A stretch of 64,000 bases of DNA from an uncultured Polaribacter sp. (GCA_913020555.1 CAJWAC010000001.1:1-64000), one strand, 5' to 3'. Numbered from the stretch's first letter, positions 34,778-45,549 are shown. Notes: generated by a model from the letters alone, not told the origin. Numbers and translations: made by a program.

Positions 34778-37700
34778 CTAAATTTTTTCTATTAATATTT
34801 TACTTTTGATGGCATCAAATTCGATGTCTGTTCCATCATTTAACTCATCAACAAAAACCATTTCACTTGTTAATGTTTCACTCATAATATATTCTTTGTT
34901 ATCAGTGATAGCTTGCTGCAAGTTATTAAACTTTAAAACTGTTAATTTAATTTTATCTGTTACTTCTAGACCGCTGTCTTTACGGGTATTTTGAACTCTG
35001 TTTATCAATTCTCTTGCAACTCCTTCTTTACGTAAATCATCAGTTAAAGTAACATCTAAAGCCACTGTTAATCCACCTTCATTTGCAACCAACCAACCTT
35101 CGATATCTTTTGATGATATTTCTACATCTTCTGCGCCTAAAATAATATTTTTCCCATTAATTTCAAATGAAATGTTTCCAGTTTTTTCAATTTTGTTGAT
35201 ATCTTCTTGCGTAAATTTACCTACTTCTGATGCAATAAAACGCATATCCTTTCCAAACTTAGGTCCCAAAGCTTTAAAGTTAGGTTTAATTTGTTTGATT
35301 AAAATATCTGAAGCATCATCTAAAATTTGAATTTGTTTGATATTTACCTCGTGTTTTATCAAATTAGATACTGCTAAAATTTCTTCCTTTTGTTGATTAC
35401 TGTCCACAGGAATCATAATTTTTTGCAGTGGCTGACGTACTTTAATTTTTTCTTTAGCTCTTAATGATAACACCAATGAAGAAATTGTCTGTGCACTTTC
35501 CATTTTACGTTCTAAAGACTTATCTACAAAACTTTCATCATAAACTGGAAAATCAGATAAATGAATACTTTCTGATGTTTCCTTCTTAGAAACTGAGTTT
35601 AAATCTTGGTACAATCTATCCATAAAAAATGGTGCAATTGGCGATGCTAATTTTGCAATAGTTGTCATACATGTATATAACGTTTGGTATGCAGAAATTT
35701 TATCTGTTTCATAGGTACCTTTCCAAAAACGTCTTCTACTTAAGCGCACATACCAGTTACTCAAATAATCTTGTGTAAAATCTGATATTGCTCTTGCAGC
35801 TCTTGTTGGCTCATAATCAGCATAAAACTTATCAACTTTATGAATTAAAGTATGTAATTCTGATAAAATCCATCTGTCTAATTCTGGTCTTTCATTTAAA
35901 GGTACATCAGCTTCTTTATAAGCAAAACCATCAATATTTGTGTATAAAGAAAAGAATGAATATGTGTTGTATAAAGTTCCAAAAAACTTACGTCTAACCT
36001 CTTCAATTCCCTCTAAATCAAACTTCAAATTATCCCATGGATTTGCGTTAGAAATCATATACCATCTTGTAGCATCTGCGCCATATTTTCCTAAAGTTTC
36101 AAAAGGATCTGCTGCATTTCCTAAACGTTTAGACATTTTATGTCCGTTTTTGTCTAAAACCAATCCGTTTGAAACTACATTTTTATAGGCAACGGAATCA
36201 AAAACCATTGTACCAATTGCATGCAATGTGTAAAACCAACCTCTTGTTTGGTCTACACCTTCTGCAATGAAATCTGCCGGAAATGATTTATTTTCGTCTA
36301 TTTTCTGTTTATTCTCAAAAGGATAATGCCACTGAGCATAAGGCATTGAACCAGAATCAAACCAAACATCAATTAAATCTGACTCACGTTTCATTGGTTG
36401 TCCAGAATCTGAAACTAAAACAATTTCATCAACAATATTTTTGTGAAGATCAATTTTTGCATAGTTTTCATCAGAATTATTTCCTACTTCAAAATCAGCA
36501 AAAATATCTGCTTTTAAGACTCCAGCATTAACAGCTTTTGCCATTTCGTTTTTCAATTCTTCAATAGAACCAATACAAATTTGCTCATTACCGTCTTCTG
36601 TTCTCCAAATTGGTAATGGAATTCCCCAATAGCGAGATCGTGATAAATTCCAATCATTTGCATTTGCCAACCAATTTCCAAAACGACCTTCTCCAGTTGA
36701 TTTTGGTTTCCAATTAATGGTTTTATTTAACTCATGCATTCTGTCTTTTACATCAGTTACTTTTATAAACCAAGAGTCTAATGGATAATATAAAATTGGT
36801 TTATCGGTTCTCCAACAATTAGGATAACTGTGCTTATATTTTTCAACCTTAAAGGCTTTATTTTCGTTCTTTAATTTTAGTCCTAATCTTTCGTCAACAG
36901 ATAAATATTGTTGCTGATTTTTTAAAACTGCCGTTAATTTTTGTTGCTGATTTTTAAGTTCTTCTTCGAATTCTTTTTCTGATAAATATTCTGATTTTAC
37001 ATACTCTCCTGCAAATCCATAAATTGGATCATTTACTTCTGCTCTAAATTTACCTTGTAAATCTACTAAAGGAACTAAATTATCATTTTTGTCTTTAACT
37101 AATAGGGGTGGAATTTCTGGTGTTGCTTGTTTAGCTACCAATGCATCGTCTGCTCCAAAAGTAGGTGCTGTATGCACAATTCCTGTTCCGTCTTCTGTAG
37201 TTACAAAATCTCCAGAAATTACTCTAAATGCATCTTGTGGATTATCATTTGGCAATGCATAATCCATTAATTGTTCATATTTTATGCCAACTAAATCAGT
37301 TCCTTTACATTCATCACAAATTAAAAATGGAATTTTTTTATCGCTTTTATTATAAGACTTTAAAACCTTTGCATCATCTGTTTTTGCATACTTTCCTGAG
37401 AATTGTTTACCTACTAAATTCTTTGCTAAAATAACATGAAAAGGCTCAAAAGTATATTGGTTGTAGGAGGCAACAACTACATAATCTATTTTTGGACCAA
37501 CAGTAAGGGCTGTATTGCTTGGCAGCGTCCAAGGTGTTGTTGTCCAAGCTATGAAATTAAGATTATTATATTTTTTTAAGAAATCAGGCAAAGAATCCTC
37601 AATAGCTTTAAACTGGGCAACAACTGTTGTGTCTGTTACATCTTGGTAAGTTCCGGGTTGATTTAATTCGTGAGAACTTAATCCTGTACCCGCTTTAGGA

Positions 37701-38251
37701 GAATATGGCTGAATTGTATAACCTTTATAAATTAATTGCTTGTCATAAATCTGTTTTAGTAGCCACCAAACAGACTCCATATATTTTGATTCGTAGGTAA
37801 TATATGGATCATCCATATCTACCCAATATCCCATTTTTTCGGTTAAATCATTCCAAATATCTGTATAACGCATTACTGCTTTCCTGCAAGCGGCGTTATA
37901 TTCTTCTACAGAAATTTTCTTACCAATATCTTCTTTGGTTATTCCTAATTCTTTTTCAACACCTAATTCTATTGGCAGTCCGTGTGTATCCCAACCTGCT
38001 TTTCTTTTTACTTGATATCCTTTCATTGTTTTATAACGAGGAAAAATATCTTTAATAGCTCTTGCCAAAACGTGATGTACACCTGGCAAACCATTTGCAG
38101 AAGGTGGGCCTTCAAAAAACACAAAAGGTTTTGCATTTTCTCTTGAAGTTACACTCTTTTCAAAGATGTTGTTTTCTTGCCAATAATTTAGAATTTCTTC
38201 CGCTACTTTTGGCAAGTCAAGTCCTTTATATTCAGGAAATTTCGCTTTCAT
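34778..38251 (-). CDS. ileS: Isoleucyl-tRNA synthetase
   Basis: 1157 residues, a long class I synthetase of the type common in Bacteroidota. The HIGH-equivalent is HHVL at residues 59-62 in GLPGVHHVLARAIKD; the KMSKR motif occurs complete in GHKMSKRLGN. The editing domain lies between them, with AWTTTPWTLPSNTAL and DGTGIVHTAPTFG. The anticodon-binding region has RLSRRRFWKG. It charges tRNA-Ile in the cytoplasm. The DksA-like gene follows after four bases. A plausible promoter is present on the minus strand at 38276-38305. Confidence 0.98.
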   Translation of the reverse strand: MKAKFPEYKGLDLPKVAEEILNYWQENNIFEKSVTSRENAKPFVFFEGPPSANGLPGVHHVLARAIKDIFPRYKTMKGYQVKRKAGWDTHGLPIELGVEKELGITKEDIGKKISVEEYNAACRKAVMRYTDIWNDLTEKMGYWVDMDDPYITYESKYMESVWWLLKQIYDKQLIYKGYTIQPYSPKAGTGLSSHELNQPGTYQDVTDTTVVAQFKAIEDSLPDFLKKYNNLNFIAWTTTPWTLPSNTALTVGPKIDYVVVASYNQYTFEPFHVILAKNLVGKQFSGKYAKTDDAKVLKSYNKSDKKIPFLICDECKGTDLVGIKYEQLMDYALPNDNPQDAFRVISGDFVTTEDGTGIVHTAPTFGADDALVAKQATPEIPPLLVKDKNDNLVPLVDLQGKFRAEVNDPIYGFAGEYVKSEYLSEKEFEEELKNQQQKLTAVLKNQQQYLSVDERLGLKLKNENKAFKVEKYKHSYPNCWRTDKPILYYPLDSWFIKVTDVKDRMHELNKTINWKPKSTGEGRFGNWLANANDWNLSRSRYWGIPLPIWRTEDGNEQICIGSIEELKNEMAKAVNAGVLKADIFADFEVGNNSDENYAKIDLHKNIVDEIVLVSDSGQPMKRESDLIDVWFDSGSMPYAQWHYPFENKQKIDENKSFPADFIAEGVDQTRGWFYTLHAIGTMVFDSVAYKNVVSNGLVLDKNGHKMSKRLGNAADPFETLGKYGADATRWYMISNANPWDNLKFDLEGIEEVRRKFFGTLYNTYSFFSLYTNIDGFAYKEADVPLNERPELDRWILSELHTLIHKVDKFYADYEPTRAARAISDFTQDYLSNWYVRLSRRRFWKGTYETDKISAYQTLYTCMTTIAKLASPIAPFFMDRLYQDLNSVSKKETSESIHLSDFPVYDESFVDKSLERKMESAQTISSLVLSLRAKEKIKVRQPLQKIMIPVDSNQQKEEILAVSNLIKHEVNIKQIQILDDASDILIKQIKPNFKALGPKFGKDMRFIASEVGKFTQEDINKIEKTGNISFEINGKNIILGAEDVEISSKDIEGWLVANEGGLTVALDVTLTDDLRKEGVARELINRVQNTRKDSGLEVTDKIKLTVLKFNNLQQAITDNKEYIMSETLTSEMVFVDELNDGTDIEFDAIKSKILIEKI

Positions 38252-38275
38252 TTTATATCTTTTCTGATAAGATTG

Positions 38276-38305
38276 CGAAAATACATATTTTCCTGAAATT
38301 TCAAA
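38276..38305 (-). promoter_or_regulatory. Predicted ileS promoter
   Basis: On the minus strand TTTG (38302-38305) is followed after 18 bases by TATTTTCG (38276-38283), one mismatch from TAnnTTTG, 24 bases before the ileS ATG. Confidence 0.45.
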
Positions 38306-38348
38306 TACTAAAAACTTTTAAATCAGAAATGATAATAAAGTTTGTTTT

Positions 38349-39566
38349 TTAAAATTTTTGTTTTTTAAAAAGAAACTGCACCTTTAAAAACGTGTATTGA
38401 AAAAGTCTCGTAAAGGGTTTGTTATATTTAAAATTAAAAAGACTATCTATAATATCATTAATTGTAAAGTTTTTGTTTAAAAAATTCACTCTATTTTCAA
38501 CTTGATTATCTGTGTATCTGCTATACATTCTCCTTGCAGAATACTCACTTAGTTTCCATTTAATGAGTTTTTTATTTCTCCAATTTTTTCGATATTTATC
38601 AAAATTATTCACCCCTGTTTTTAGATATTCTTCAATATATTTTGAAGCCAATTCTCCAGTTTGCATTGCATATCTAATACCTTCACCTCCTCTTGGGTTA
38701 ATTGCCGAAACCGCATCACCAACACCAACAACTTTATTGTGATAAAATTTATCTTTTAAACCAATGCTATATCTTAAAATACCTCCATGTTTATCAATAA
38801 TTTTATACTCTTTGGTTTTTATGTATTCGGATATAATTTTTTCAGTTATTATTCTTGTTGTTTTGTTCGTGTTTTCTTGATCTACAGATTGTATATGTGT
38901 TTTTCCTGCTCCCACTTTTAAAATTCTATTTTGCATTGGAAAAATCCAAGAATATCCTTTTATCGCCCATTTGTGTCCTAGAAAAAATAGAAGTTTATTC
39001 TTAAATTTATCGTATACTTCTTGTTCTACTTCAATTTCATATTCAGTTCCGCTTCCTAAAACCATTTCTGGTTGCAATTCATCCTTATCATACATCACTT
39101 TTCTAAGTGGCCCTGTTGCATCAACTAATAATTTTGCTTTAATTTCTATTCTTTTAGAACTTATTGTATCTAATATTGTAACTAATACATGATTATTTAA
39201 AATACTTTTACTTTCATACTTGCAGCCCATCATAACTTTGCTGCCATATTTTTTGGTTTCCTGAGCTAAAAATTCACGTAATTTTTTAAAATCTAATACT
39301 ACTCCTTTTTTAGAATTGGAAGACCAAGCATAACTTTTTTTTGTACACTGAATAACAATGTCATTCCAATAAGCAGCAACAACACTTTCAGGGATATTAA
39401 ACTCCTTTAGGGGTTCAAGAGTCATTCCTGCACTTGAAAAATTATTTAGAGAAAAATCTTTGTATTTTTCAACCAAAAGTACTTTTACTCCCTTTTTAGC
39501 CAAACTCCTTGCTGTTTGACCACCAGCAGGTCCTGCTCCAATAACTACAACATCAAATTCTTGCAT
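38349..39566 (-). CDS. FAD-dependent oxidoreductase, geranylgeranyl-reductase type
   Basis: 405 residues. The N-terminal Rossmann motif VVVIGAGPAGGQTARSLA followed by LLVEKYKDFSL binds FAD; a second flavin contact VVGVGDAVSAINPRGGEG near residue 283 is characteristic of the geranylgeranyl reductase/PHBH-like group. The short motif PMQNRILKVGAG lies between. Family members reduce double bonds in isoprenoids or hydroxylate aromatic compounds; no substrate can be inferred from the neighbours, which are ileS and a surface-protein cluster. No signal peptide. The gene appears to be a single transcription unit. Confidence 0.87.
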   Translation of the reverse strand: MQEFDVVVIGAGPAGGQTARSLAKKGVKVLLVEKYKDFSLNNFSSAGMTLEPLKEFNIPESVVAAYWNDIVIQCTKKSYAWSSNSKKGVVLDFKKLREFLAQETKKYGSKVMMGCKYESKSILNNHVLVTILDTISSKRIEIKAKLLVDATGPLRKVMYDKDELQPEMVLGSGTEYEIEVEQEVYDKFKNKLLFFLGHKWAIKGYSWIFPMQNRILKVGAGKTHIQSVDQENTNKTTRIITEKIISEYIKTKEYKIIDKHGGILRYSIGLKDKFYHNKVVGVGDAVSAINPRGGEGIRYAMQTGELASKYIEEYLKTGVNNFDKYRKNWRNKKLIKWKLSEYSARRMYSRYTDNQVENRVNFLNKNFTINDIIDSLFNFKYNKPFTRLFQYTFLKVQFLFKKQKF

Positions 39567-39653
39567 TTTAGAAGTATCTTTATTTTTTTAAGAATGTGAA
39601 ATTAAGAAAATTCTTAATTTTGGTCCTTAAAAAAATTCAAAAAACAAAATGTT

Positions 39654-41669
39654 TTAATTTTTAGCAGCAGATTTTATTTCATCTAAATTTGTTATTACAA
39701 AAGCAGTTCTTCTATTGGCTTGATGCTCTTTTTCTGAACAATAAACTCTGTTTGTATGCCAATCGTTATCTACACATTTATTAGTTAAGCGTGATTCTCC
39801 ATAGCCTTTTCCTGTAATTCTATCTGGCCTAATTCCTCTATAAATAATATAATCTACAGTTGCGTCTGCTCTTTTTTGTGATAGAGATTCATTATAAAAA
39901 TCAGTACCTCTAGCATCTGTGTGCGATGTTGATGTAATTTTCATTAATGGATATTTATTCATCACTTTAATAATATGGTCTAACTCTCTAGCAGCATCTG
40001 GCCTAATATCCCATTGATCGTAGTCAAAATATATATCATTTATTTTTATAATAATTTCTTTAGCATTATTAAAAACAAAATCATCAATAATATCTAAATC
40101 TAAATCTATAGTTAATGACTTGTCCGTTTTAAAAGTTTTAGTTTCTGGTATATAATATTCTTTAGACGCTGTAATCACATAGGTTTGATTGCAAGGAAAC
40201 TGAAAAGAATACCTTCCAAATTCATCTGCAGTTGTTTCCTTAATAATTTTATTGTTTACACCTTTCACAACCAATTTTGAATATGGTAAATATTTTTGAA
40301 ACTTTAAATTTCTTACAGTACCAGAAACGACTTGATTACACACTTCTGGTTCTTCAAACTCTTTTTTAAAGCGATAAATATCGTCATCTCCTTTGCCCCC
40401 TTTTCTGTTAGATGACAAGTAACCCATATTCTTTTTAGCGTTAATAGAAAATGCAAAATCATCTGATTCAGAATTGAATGGTGCCTTTAATTTAATTGGC
40501 AATTGAAATTGTTGGTTAATCATTTTACTCTCAAAAATATCCAAATTACCCATTCCTGTATGACCATCGGAAGAAAAATAAAGTGTATTATCATCTGCAA
40601 TAAAAGGAAACATTTCTCTTCCTTTTGTATTTACTGTATTTCCAAGATTTCTAGGAGTTCCAAAAGTACCATCAAACTTAATATCTACAACAAAAAGATC
40701 TGTTGCACCAAAGCTTCCTGGCATATCTGAAACAAAATACAAAAGCTTACCATCTTTGCTCAAAGTTGGATGTCCAACAGAATAATTGTCACTACAAAAC
40801 GGTAATTCCGTTATGTTTTGCCAACTACCATTTATATAATCTGCTTTGTAAATTTTAAGATTTATATATCCTTTTCCATCAACTTTATAATCTCCATAAT
40901 TGAAATTATTTCTGGTAAAATACATTACATCAGCATTTGGAGAAAAAGAAATAGAAGATTCATGAAACTTTGCGTTAACCTTTTTAGAAAATTGTCTTTT
41001 TCTGTCTTTTAAATCTACCTCTTCCTTGTTTACCTGATAAATATCAAGATAATTCCCTCCATTGCCTTCATTAACCTCTGTGGAAATTTCTCTTAATTTT
41101 CTTGGTGATGAAAATAAAATTGTACTCTGATATTCTGTAACTCCAAAATCTGAAAACGGTGTGTTTAATTGATATAAATTTTCTAAAATGAACTTTTCTT
41201 TTAACGTTTCATTAAAATTATTTTCTTTTTGCTCCTGGTTATATCTGGGTTTTTCTTTACGAGTTGAAACAAGCTCATTAGTAGGAAAATTATTTACCTC
41301 AGTATTCGGTTTTTCTAACTTTTGATATTTTTCCATCCAATATAATGCTTCTTCAAACCTACCGATACTTTTTAAAGATTGAGCATATTTAAAAATATAG
41401 TCTTCCTCTTTTAAATTATAAATTGTAAAAAGTTTAGCATAAGTTACTGCTGCCTCTTTCATTCTTAAGCTAGCATAATATGAATCTCCCAATCTTTTTA
41501 AAACATATGAGGTAGGGTCTATATCTGCTAACATTTTATACTCTTTTATAGCCTTTACATATGACAAGTTTTCATAATAAGTGTCTGCCAATTTTGTTGC
41601 TGGAGTTTGCCCAAAATTTTGAAAAAAAATAGTGAGTAAAAAAAGGGATATATAAAGTGTTTTTTTCAT
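39654..41669 (-). CDS. OmpA-family protein with TPR, PD40 and peptidase-regulatory-like domains (PorE-like)
   Basis: 671 residues. Signal peptide (to about 20), TPR helices (about 22-125), a WD40-like PD40 propeller (about 165-435; strands such as SISFSPNADVMYFTRNN and GHPTLSKDGKLLYFVSD), a carboxypeptidase-regulatory-like domain (about 445-525), and a C-terminal OmpA domain (about 545-665) with YFDYDQWDIRPDAA, TSHTDARGTDFYNESLSQKR and ANRRTAFVI. The last domain binds peptidoglycan. This architecture is that of PorE, which links the T9SS to the cell wall, although paralogues partner individual surface proteins. It is the third gene of a unit with PorP/SprF, 17 bases after it. Confidence 0.9.
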   Translation of the reverse strand: MKKTLYISLFLLTIFFQNFGQTPATKLADTYYENLSYVKAIKEYKMLADIDPTSYVLKRLGDSYYASLRMKEAAVTYAKLFTIYNLKEEDYIFKYAQSLKSIGRFEEALYWMEKYQKLEKPNTEVNNFPTNELVSTRKEKPRYNQEQKENNFNETLKEKFILENLYQLNTPFSDFGVTEYQSTILFSSPRKLREISTEVNEGNGGNYLDIYQVNKEEVDLKDRKRQFSKKVNAKFHESSISFSPNADVMYFTRNNFNYGDYKVDGKGYINLKIYKADYINGSWQNITELPFCSDNYSVGHPTLSKDGKLLYFVSDMPGSFGATDLFVVDIKFDGTFGTPRNLGNTVNTKGREMFPFIADDNTLYFSSDGHTGMGNLDIFESKMINQQFQLPIKLKAPFNSESDDFAFSINAKKNMGYLSSNRKGGKGDDDIYRFKKEFEEPEVCNQVVSGTVRNLKFQKYLPYSKLVVKGVNNKIIKETTADEFGRYSFQFPCNQTYVITASKEYYIPETKTFKTDKSLTIDLDLDIIDDFVFNNAKEIIIKINDIYFDYDQWDIRPDAARELDHIIKVMNKYPLMKITSTSHTDARGTDFYNESLSQKRADATVDYIIYRGIRPDRITGKGYGESRLTNKCVDNDWHTNRVYCSEKEHQANRRTAFVITNLDEIKSAAKN

Positions 41670-41686
41670 AATAGTAGGTTATTTAA

Positions 41687-42604
41687 CTAGAAAAACCTAG
41701 GTGATCGTATTTTATTTATTTCAGACTCAAAGTTAAATAATAAGAAAATTTCGTGGCTACCAGAATTAAAATCCCCTAAATTTGTTAGTGTGTAATCATA
41801 GGCGTAGCCTATTCTAAAATTCTTTTTAACTCGCAAATTAATTAATGCAGAAATAGATTCGGTTAGTCTGTAAGACAAGCCAAACTCCAATTTCTCATAA
41901 ACTAAAATATTCCCAGAAAAATCAATTGATAAAGGCGCTCCCTGAGTTGCTTTTGCCATTATAGAAGGTTTTAGTTTTACCTCTCTAGAAAGATCAAATA
42001 CATACCCTGAATTTAAAAAGAAATGTGTTTTTTCTGAACCATTAGTGATTTGATTCTCTGTTTTTTCGAAGTGAAACGTTTCTAAAAGATTAGGCATTGC
42101 AAAGCCTAAGTAGAATTTATTAGTATAATAAAATAAACCCGCTCCAATATTGGGCAAAGTTTTATTTGCTGCCCTTTCTAAAAAATCTAATGATTCAGGA
42201 TCTACAGAGTTTAAGCATTCTAAACATAAATTAAAAGCTGTAATTCCTGCTTTTAAACCAAAAGCCAATTTTGAATCATTATTTAAATTTAAAGTGTAAG
42301 AAATATCCGCATAAATATTCTGTTCTTGAACAGGTCCAATTTTATCAACAATAACAGACAAACCCAAACCTAAATTTTTTACTATTGGTGCATGTGCTCC
42401 AAAAGTTAACGTTTTTGGGGCTCCTTCAAAACCAACCCATTGAGTTCTTGCCAAAAAATTGAGACTTAAAGCTTCTTGAGATCCTGCATATGCTGGATTT
42501 ATAATATTCATATTATACACGTATTGCGTGTATTGCGGATTTTGTTGCGATTTTACACAAATTGTAAAGAATATAAATGCAATAATTAGTATGTAATTTT
42601 TCAT
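41687..42604 (-). CDS. PorP/SprF-family T9SS outer-membrane protein
   Basis: 305 residues with a signal peptide (to about 19, VKSQQNP). The segment NPQYTQYVYNMNIINPAYAGS immediately after it (split here as NPQYTQYVYN and INPAYAGS) is the family hallmark, and an outer-membrane beta barrel follows, ending with an aromatic residue (PRFF). PorP/SprF proteins anchor or help export large T9SS type B proteins, such as SprB; the gliding-type C-terminal protein encoded 17 bases upstream is the evident partner. Several paralogues usually exist per genome, so this copy is probably specific to its neighbour. Confidence 0.93.
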   Translation of the reverse strand: MKNYILIIAFIFFTICVKSQQNPQYTQYVYNMNIINPAYAGSQEALSLNFLARTQWVGFEGAPKTLTFGAHAPIVKNLGLGLSVIVDKIGPVQEQNIYADISYTLNLNNDSKLAFGLKAGITAFNLCLECLNSVDPESLDFLERAANKTLPNIGAGLFYYTNKFYLGFAMPNLLETFHFEKTENQITNGSEKTHFFLNSGYVFDLSREVKLKPSIMAKATQGAPLSIDFSGNILVYEKLEFGLSYRLTESISALINLRVKKNFRIGYAYDYTLTNLGDFNSGSHEIFLLFNFESEINKIRSPRFF

Positions 42605-42621
42605 TTGTATTGCCTTAGTAA

Positions 42622-44157
42622 TTACCTATTTAAATATACCCAACCCTTTTTGGGAGCTGTTAATCCGTCGTTAAAATCAATCACATAAAAATATGTTGCA
42701 ATTGGCAAAGGTTTATTATTATTAAAGGTAAGTCTTCCATCAGAATAACCATCCCACCAATCTGGACTTACATTGCCATTATTACTATATTCATAAACCT
42801 TATTACCCCATCTGTTATATATTTCTAACTTAAATTCGAGGTATTGTAAGAGTGCCGGAATTTCAAATGTGTCATTAATACCATCTCCATTGGGGGTAAA
42901 GGTATTTGGAATAACATCTGAAAAAGGATTAGGATTAATAATTATATCACACGCAGAACTATCTTGATAGTTAGGTACATTATTTGAATCACAATCAGGA
43001 CTTCCAGAACAATCTTCACCTTCAATATCTGAAATCAAATCTATAGGAATTACCCCAAAAACCTCTGAATCTGCAGGATCAAATGTGGCTTTTACACCTT
43101 CTGAATTTACTTCAATTTCTAAAGTTATGTTATCGATTAAAATCTCTCTTGGTTCAGAACCTGAAACAGGAATTTTATATTCTATTTGAATCCAATTTCC
43201 TGCATCTAACTTTGTTGTTTGTTCAACTGTTAGCAACTGATCTACAGAGAAAGCACCTGAAGAAACTGTGCCAATTGTAGCCTTAATTGGTAAATTATAA
43301 TCACCTGAAAAATCTCTTCTGTTATCAAATAAGTAAGCTTTAAATGTAATAAATTTATGAACATTTAAAACGTAAGGATCCGTGATATCTAAAACCATTT
43401 TTGCTTGACCTCCAATAGGGTCAAAACCTGTTAAAAACATTAAATTGTCTGGAGCAGGATCACCACCAATTAAAGAAACATAATTTATAATCGTAGAGTA
43501 CACCAAATTTACATCTGTGTCGCCAGAAGTATCAATTATACCATCTGCAAAATAAATTTTTTGATACGTGTTTTTGATGTTTGCTGTGCACCCTTCATTG
43601 ATATCAAGAATCCCATCGTTATCATCATCATCATCACAATTATCAGGAATTCCATCTAAATCATTGTCTAAATTATCATCAAAATTAGCACATAAATCTA
43701 CGGAGTCTAAAATTCCGTCTCCATCACTATCTGCATCAACCTTTATAATTACTGAAGCACTCGCACAGTTTGTACTTGCACCTCTTTCACAAATTTGATA
43801 AATTACTGTAAATATTCTTGAAGGTGTGCCAGCAGGAACATTGATATTTCCGTTTTGGGAGATTGTAACTCCTGCTAAAGTACCATCTGAAAGAATAGAG
43901 GGTACTACCGTGGCGTTAGTTGCGGTTGCCCCATCTGAAGTATCGTTTATAAAAACATTTCCTGCAACACCACCGACAATACCATTTACTGATGTTGAAG
44001 AAAAGTCATCATTATTAGCTACTAAAGTTGCAAACATTCTAGAAGAGCTTTTATTATCAATTGTTACGGCTTTCCCATTTGCTAGTATCAAATGGAAATA
44101 CCCTAAGATTAAAAAAGTGAGTGCTATCTTTTTAAATTGTTTACGATTTAAGTACAT
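42622..44157 (-). CDS. Secreted protein with gliding-motility-type (T9SS type B) C-terminus
   Basis: 511 residues. A signal peptide (about 1-27) is followed by a beta-sandwich portion; residues about 145-190 are a thrombospondin type-3-like Ca-binding stretch, [16 protein letters not shown] then [17 protein letters not shown]; residues 190-400 form an unassigned beta-rich domain. The last 95 residues ([35 protein letters not shown]-like) are the gliding motility-associated C-terminal domain that directs type B secretion through PorP/SprF. It is first in a three-gene unit with PorP/SprF and the OmpA-type protein. Shorter than true SprB, so a smaller surface protein or adhesin. Confidence 0.9.
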   Translation of the reverse strand: MYLNRKQFKKIALTFLILGYFHLILANGKAVTIDNKSSSRMFATLVANNDDFSSTSVNGIVGGVAGNVFINDTSDGATATNATVVPSILSDGTLAGVTISQNGNINVPAGTPSRIFTVIYQICERGASTNCASASVIIKVDADSDGDGILDSVDLCANFDDNLDNDLDGIPDNCDDDDDNDGILDINEGCTANIKNTYQKIYFADGIIDTSGDTDVNLVYSTIINYVSLIGGDPAPDNLMFLTGFDPIGGQAKMVLDITDPYVLNVHKFITFKAYLFDNRRDFSGDYNLPIKATIGTVSSGAFSVDQLLTVEQTTKLDAGNWIQIEYKIPVSGSEPREILIDNITLEIEVNSEGVKATFDPADSEVFGVIPIDLISDIEGEDCSGSPDCDSNNVPNYQDSSACDIIINPNPFSDVIPNTFTPNGDGINDTFEIPALLQYLEFKLEIYNRWGNKVYEYSNNGNVSPDWWDGYSDGRLTFNNNKPLPIATYFYVIDFNDGLTAPKKGWVYLNR

Positions 44158-44488
44158 ATTTTTCTATTTTAGAAAGTTTGTTACAATCGAATCATAATAA
44201 ACTTTTGTCAAAACTATAAAACAAATAATAAGACAGGTCTTGAAATAAAGTGAAGCAGATAAAAAATCTATTTGTACTTTCTTCAGTTTTTATTTTTTAC
44301 AAAATGATAAGTGGGGAATTTTTTTTGTGGAGTAAATTTTAAAAAAATTAGATTTTGTAAGAATCTTTAAGGAGTAAAACGAAAACTAGTTTCGAATTAT
44401 GATTTGTATCGGGGGCCGTCATAATTTATTATATTTTTAATAAATATAGAATAACTTTTAGAAAAAATAAAATTTAACTGGGTTTTTT
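44158..44488. other. Intergenic region upstream of the gliding-type unit
   Basis: 331 bases without a gene. It holds a minus-strand -7 box TAGTTTTG (44209-44216, 52 bases before the start of the 511-residue gene), a near-palindrome around ACTAGT at about 44380-44395, and a small TTTATTA/TAATAAA hairpin near 44425-44444 that may end the TerB/J-domain transcript. Nothing else is recognised. Confidence 0.5.
44209..44216 (-). promoter_or_regulatory. Predicted -7 box of the gliding-type unit
   Basis: TAGTTTTG on the minus strand fits TAnnTTTG; the upstream TTTG box is weak. Confidence 0.4.
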
Positions 44489-45253
44489 TTAAAAATCTCT
44501 TTCATTTTTAATTTTTTCATAAGCATCTTGTATGCTCTGGAATTTTTCTTTTGCTCCTTTTAAATGCTCTTCACCCAAATCTCTTAGTTTATCAGGATGA
44601 TACTTTTTAACTAATTTTCTGTAAGCCGTTTTTACCTCTTCATTAGAAGCAGACTTCTCTATTTCTAGAATTTTAAAAGCATTACCTGAAGCATCGTAAA
44701 ACATTGCCTTTATAGATTCATAATCATTATTATTGATATATAAATAACCAGCAATTTTTTTAATTTCTTCAATTTCAGTCTTTGACACAAACTCATCTGC
44801 TTTGGCAATACCGAATAAAAAATGGATTAACTGTAAACGAGATGCATGAGACATGTGTTCTCTAACCTGAATACAAACTTGGCGTGCAGAAACATCCTTT
44901 TTTACAATACCTTTAAATAATTTAAAAGCATTGTTTGCTCGCTCTTTGCCATACATGCTTAAAAATTGAGACCTCACAAAATTCAATTCACGCTGATCTA
45001 TTTTTCCATCTGCTTTTATAACAATTGATGCCAAAACCAATAAACTCATTTCAAAATCTCCAGATTGTGTATTGGCTTTTGTTCTATTAGAACTTCTTGG
45101 CCTTTCTCTATTGTAGTCTATTTGTTCTTGTTTAAAATCATCAATTTCAAACTTGTCTACAAAACTACCAATTGCAAAACCAATTGCCGCTCCTATTGGA
45201 CCTCCTAATGTAAATCCTAAACCAGCTCCCAACCATTTTGTGAAACTTCCCAT
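44489..45253 (-). CDS. TerB-like and J-domain co-chaperone (DjlA-like)
   Basis: 254 residues. A glycine-rich hydrophobic N-terminus (LGAGLGFTLGGPIGAAIGFAIG split as GAGLGFTLGG and GAAIGFAIG, about 8-31) could insert in or associate with membrane. Residues 65-165 form a TerB-like helical domain with ASIVIKADGKIDQRELNFV. The C-terminal J domain (about 187-250) carries the HPD motif in YRKLVKKYHPDKLRD, which stimulates the ATPase of DnaK. This order, membrane anchor, TerB and J domain, is that of DjlA. The specific client is unknown. A TATATTTG -7 box lies 21 bases upstream. Confidence 0.9.
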   Translation of the reverse strand: MGSFTKWLGAGLGFTLGGPIGAAIGFAIGSFVDKFEIDDFKQEQIDYNRERPRSSNRTKANTQSGDFEMSLLVLASIVIKADGKIDQRELNFVRSQFLSMYGKERANNAFKLFKGIVKKDVSARQVCIQVREHMSHASRLQLIHFLFGIAKADEFVSKTEIEEIKKIAGYLYINNNDYESIKAMFYDASGNAFKILEIEKSASNEEVKTAYRKLVKKYHPDKLRDLGEEHLKGAKEKFQSIQDAYEKIKNERDF

Positions 45254-45273
45254 GATAAATGTTTTTTTAATTT

Positions 45274-45281
45274 CAAATATA
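45274..45281 (-). promoter_or_regulatory. Predicted -7 box of the TerB/J-domain gene
   Basis: TATATTTG on the minus strand is an exact TAnnTTTG match 20 bases before the start codon. Confidence 0.45.
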
Positions 45282-45512
45282 AGAAATGATTAATGTGTGT
45301 TTATTTTTTAATTTAAAAATTTAGGCTTAGTACTTACCTCCAATAAATACAAAACCTTTTTTATAAACTGAAGAACCATTGAATCTAATTAGTGTAGAAT
45401 TATGAAAGATGTGAAAGTTTTTAATTTAGCATCTTTTACATAAGATTATTATTATTTATAGTGCTATCTAAATTGTTATTGGTTTGTTATTTTTAATTAG
45501 CTCTAATTTAAT

Positions 45513-45520
45513 TAGATTTG
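45513..45520 (+). promoter_or_regulatory. Predicted -7 box of the bacilliredoxin gene
   Basis: TAGATTTG is an exact TAnnTTTG match 29 bases before the start codon; a TTTG lies upstream at a somewhat long distance (about 26 bases). Confidence 0.45.
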
Positions 45521-45549
45521 CAGAGTTAAAAAACTAAATAGTTAGAATT

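Noticed and set aside
35788-38055. Plus-strand frames within ileS
   Set aside because: They are shadows of a complete isoleucyl-tRNA synthetase gene on the other strand.
42622-44157. True SprB adhesin
   Set aside because: It has the gliding-type C-terminus and PorP/SprF neighbour, but at 511 residues it is far shorter than SprB; a smaller type B surface protein is more accurate.
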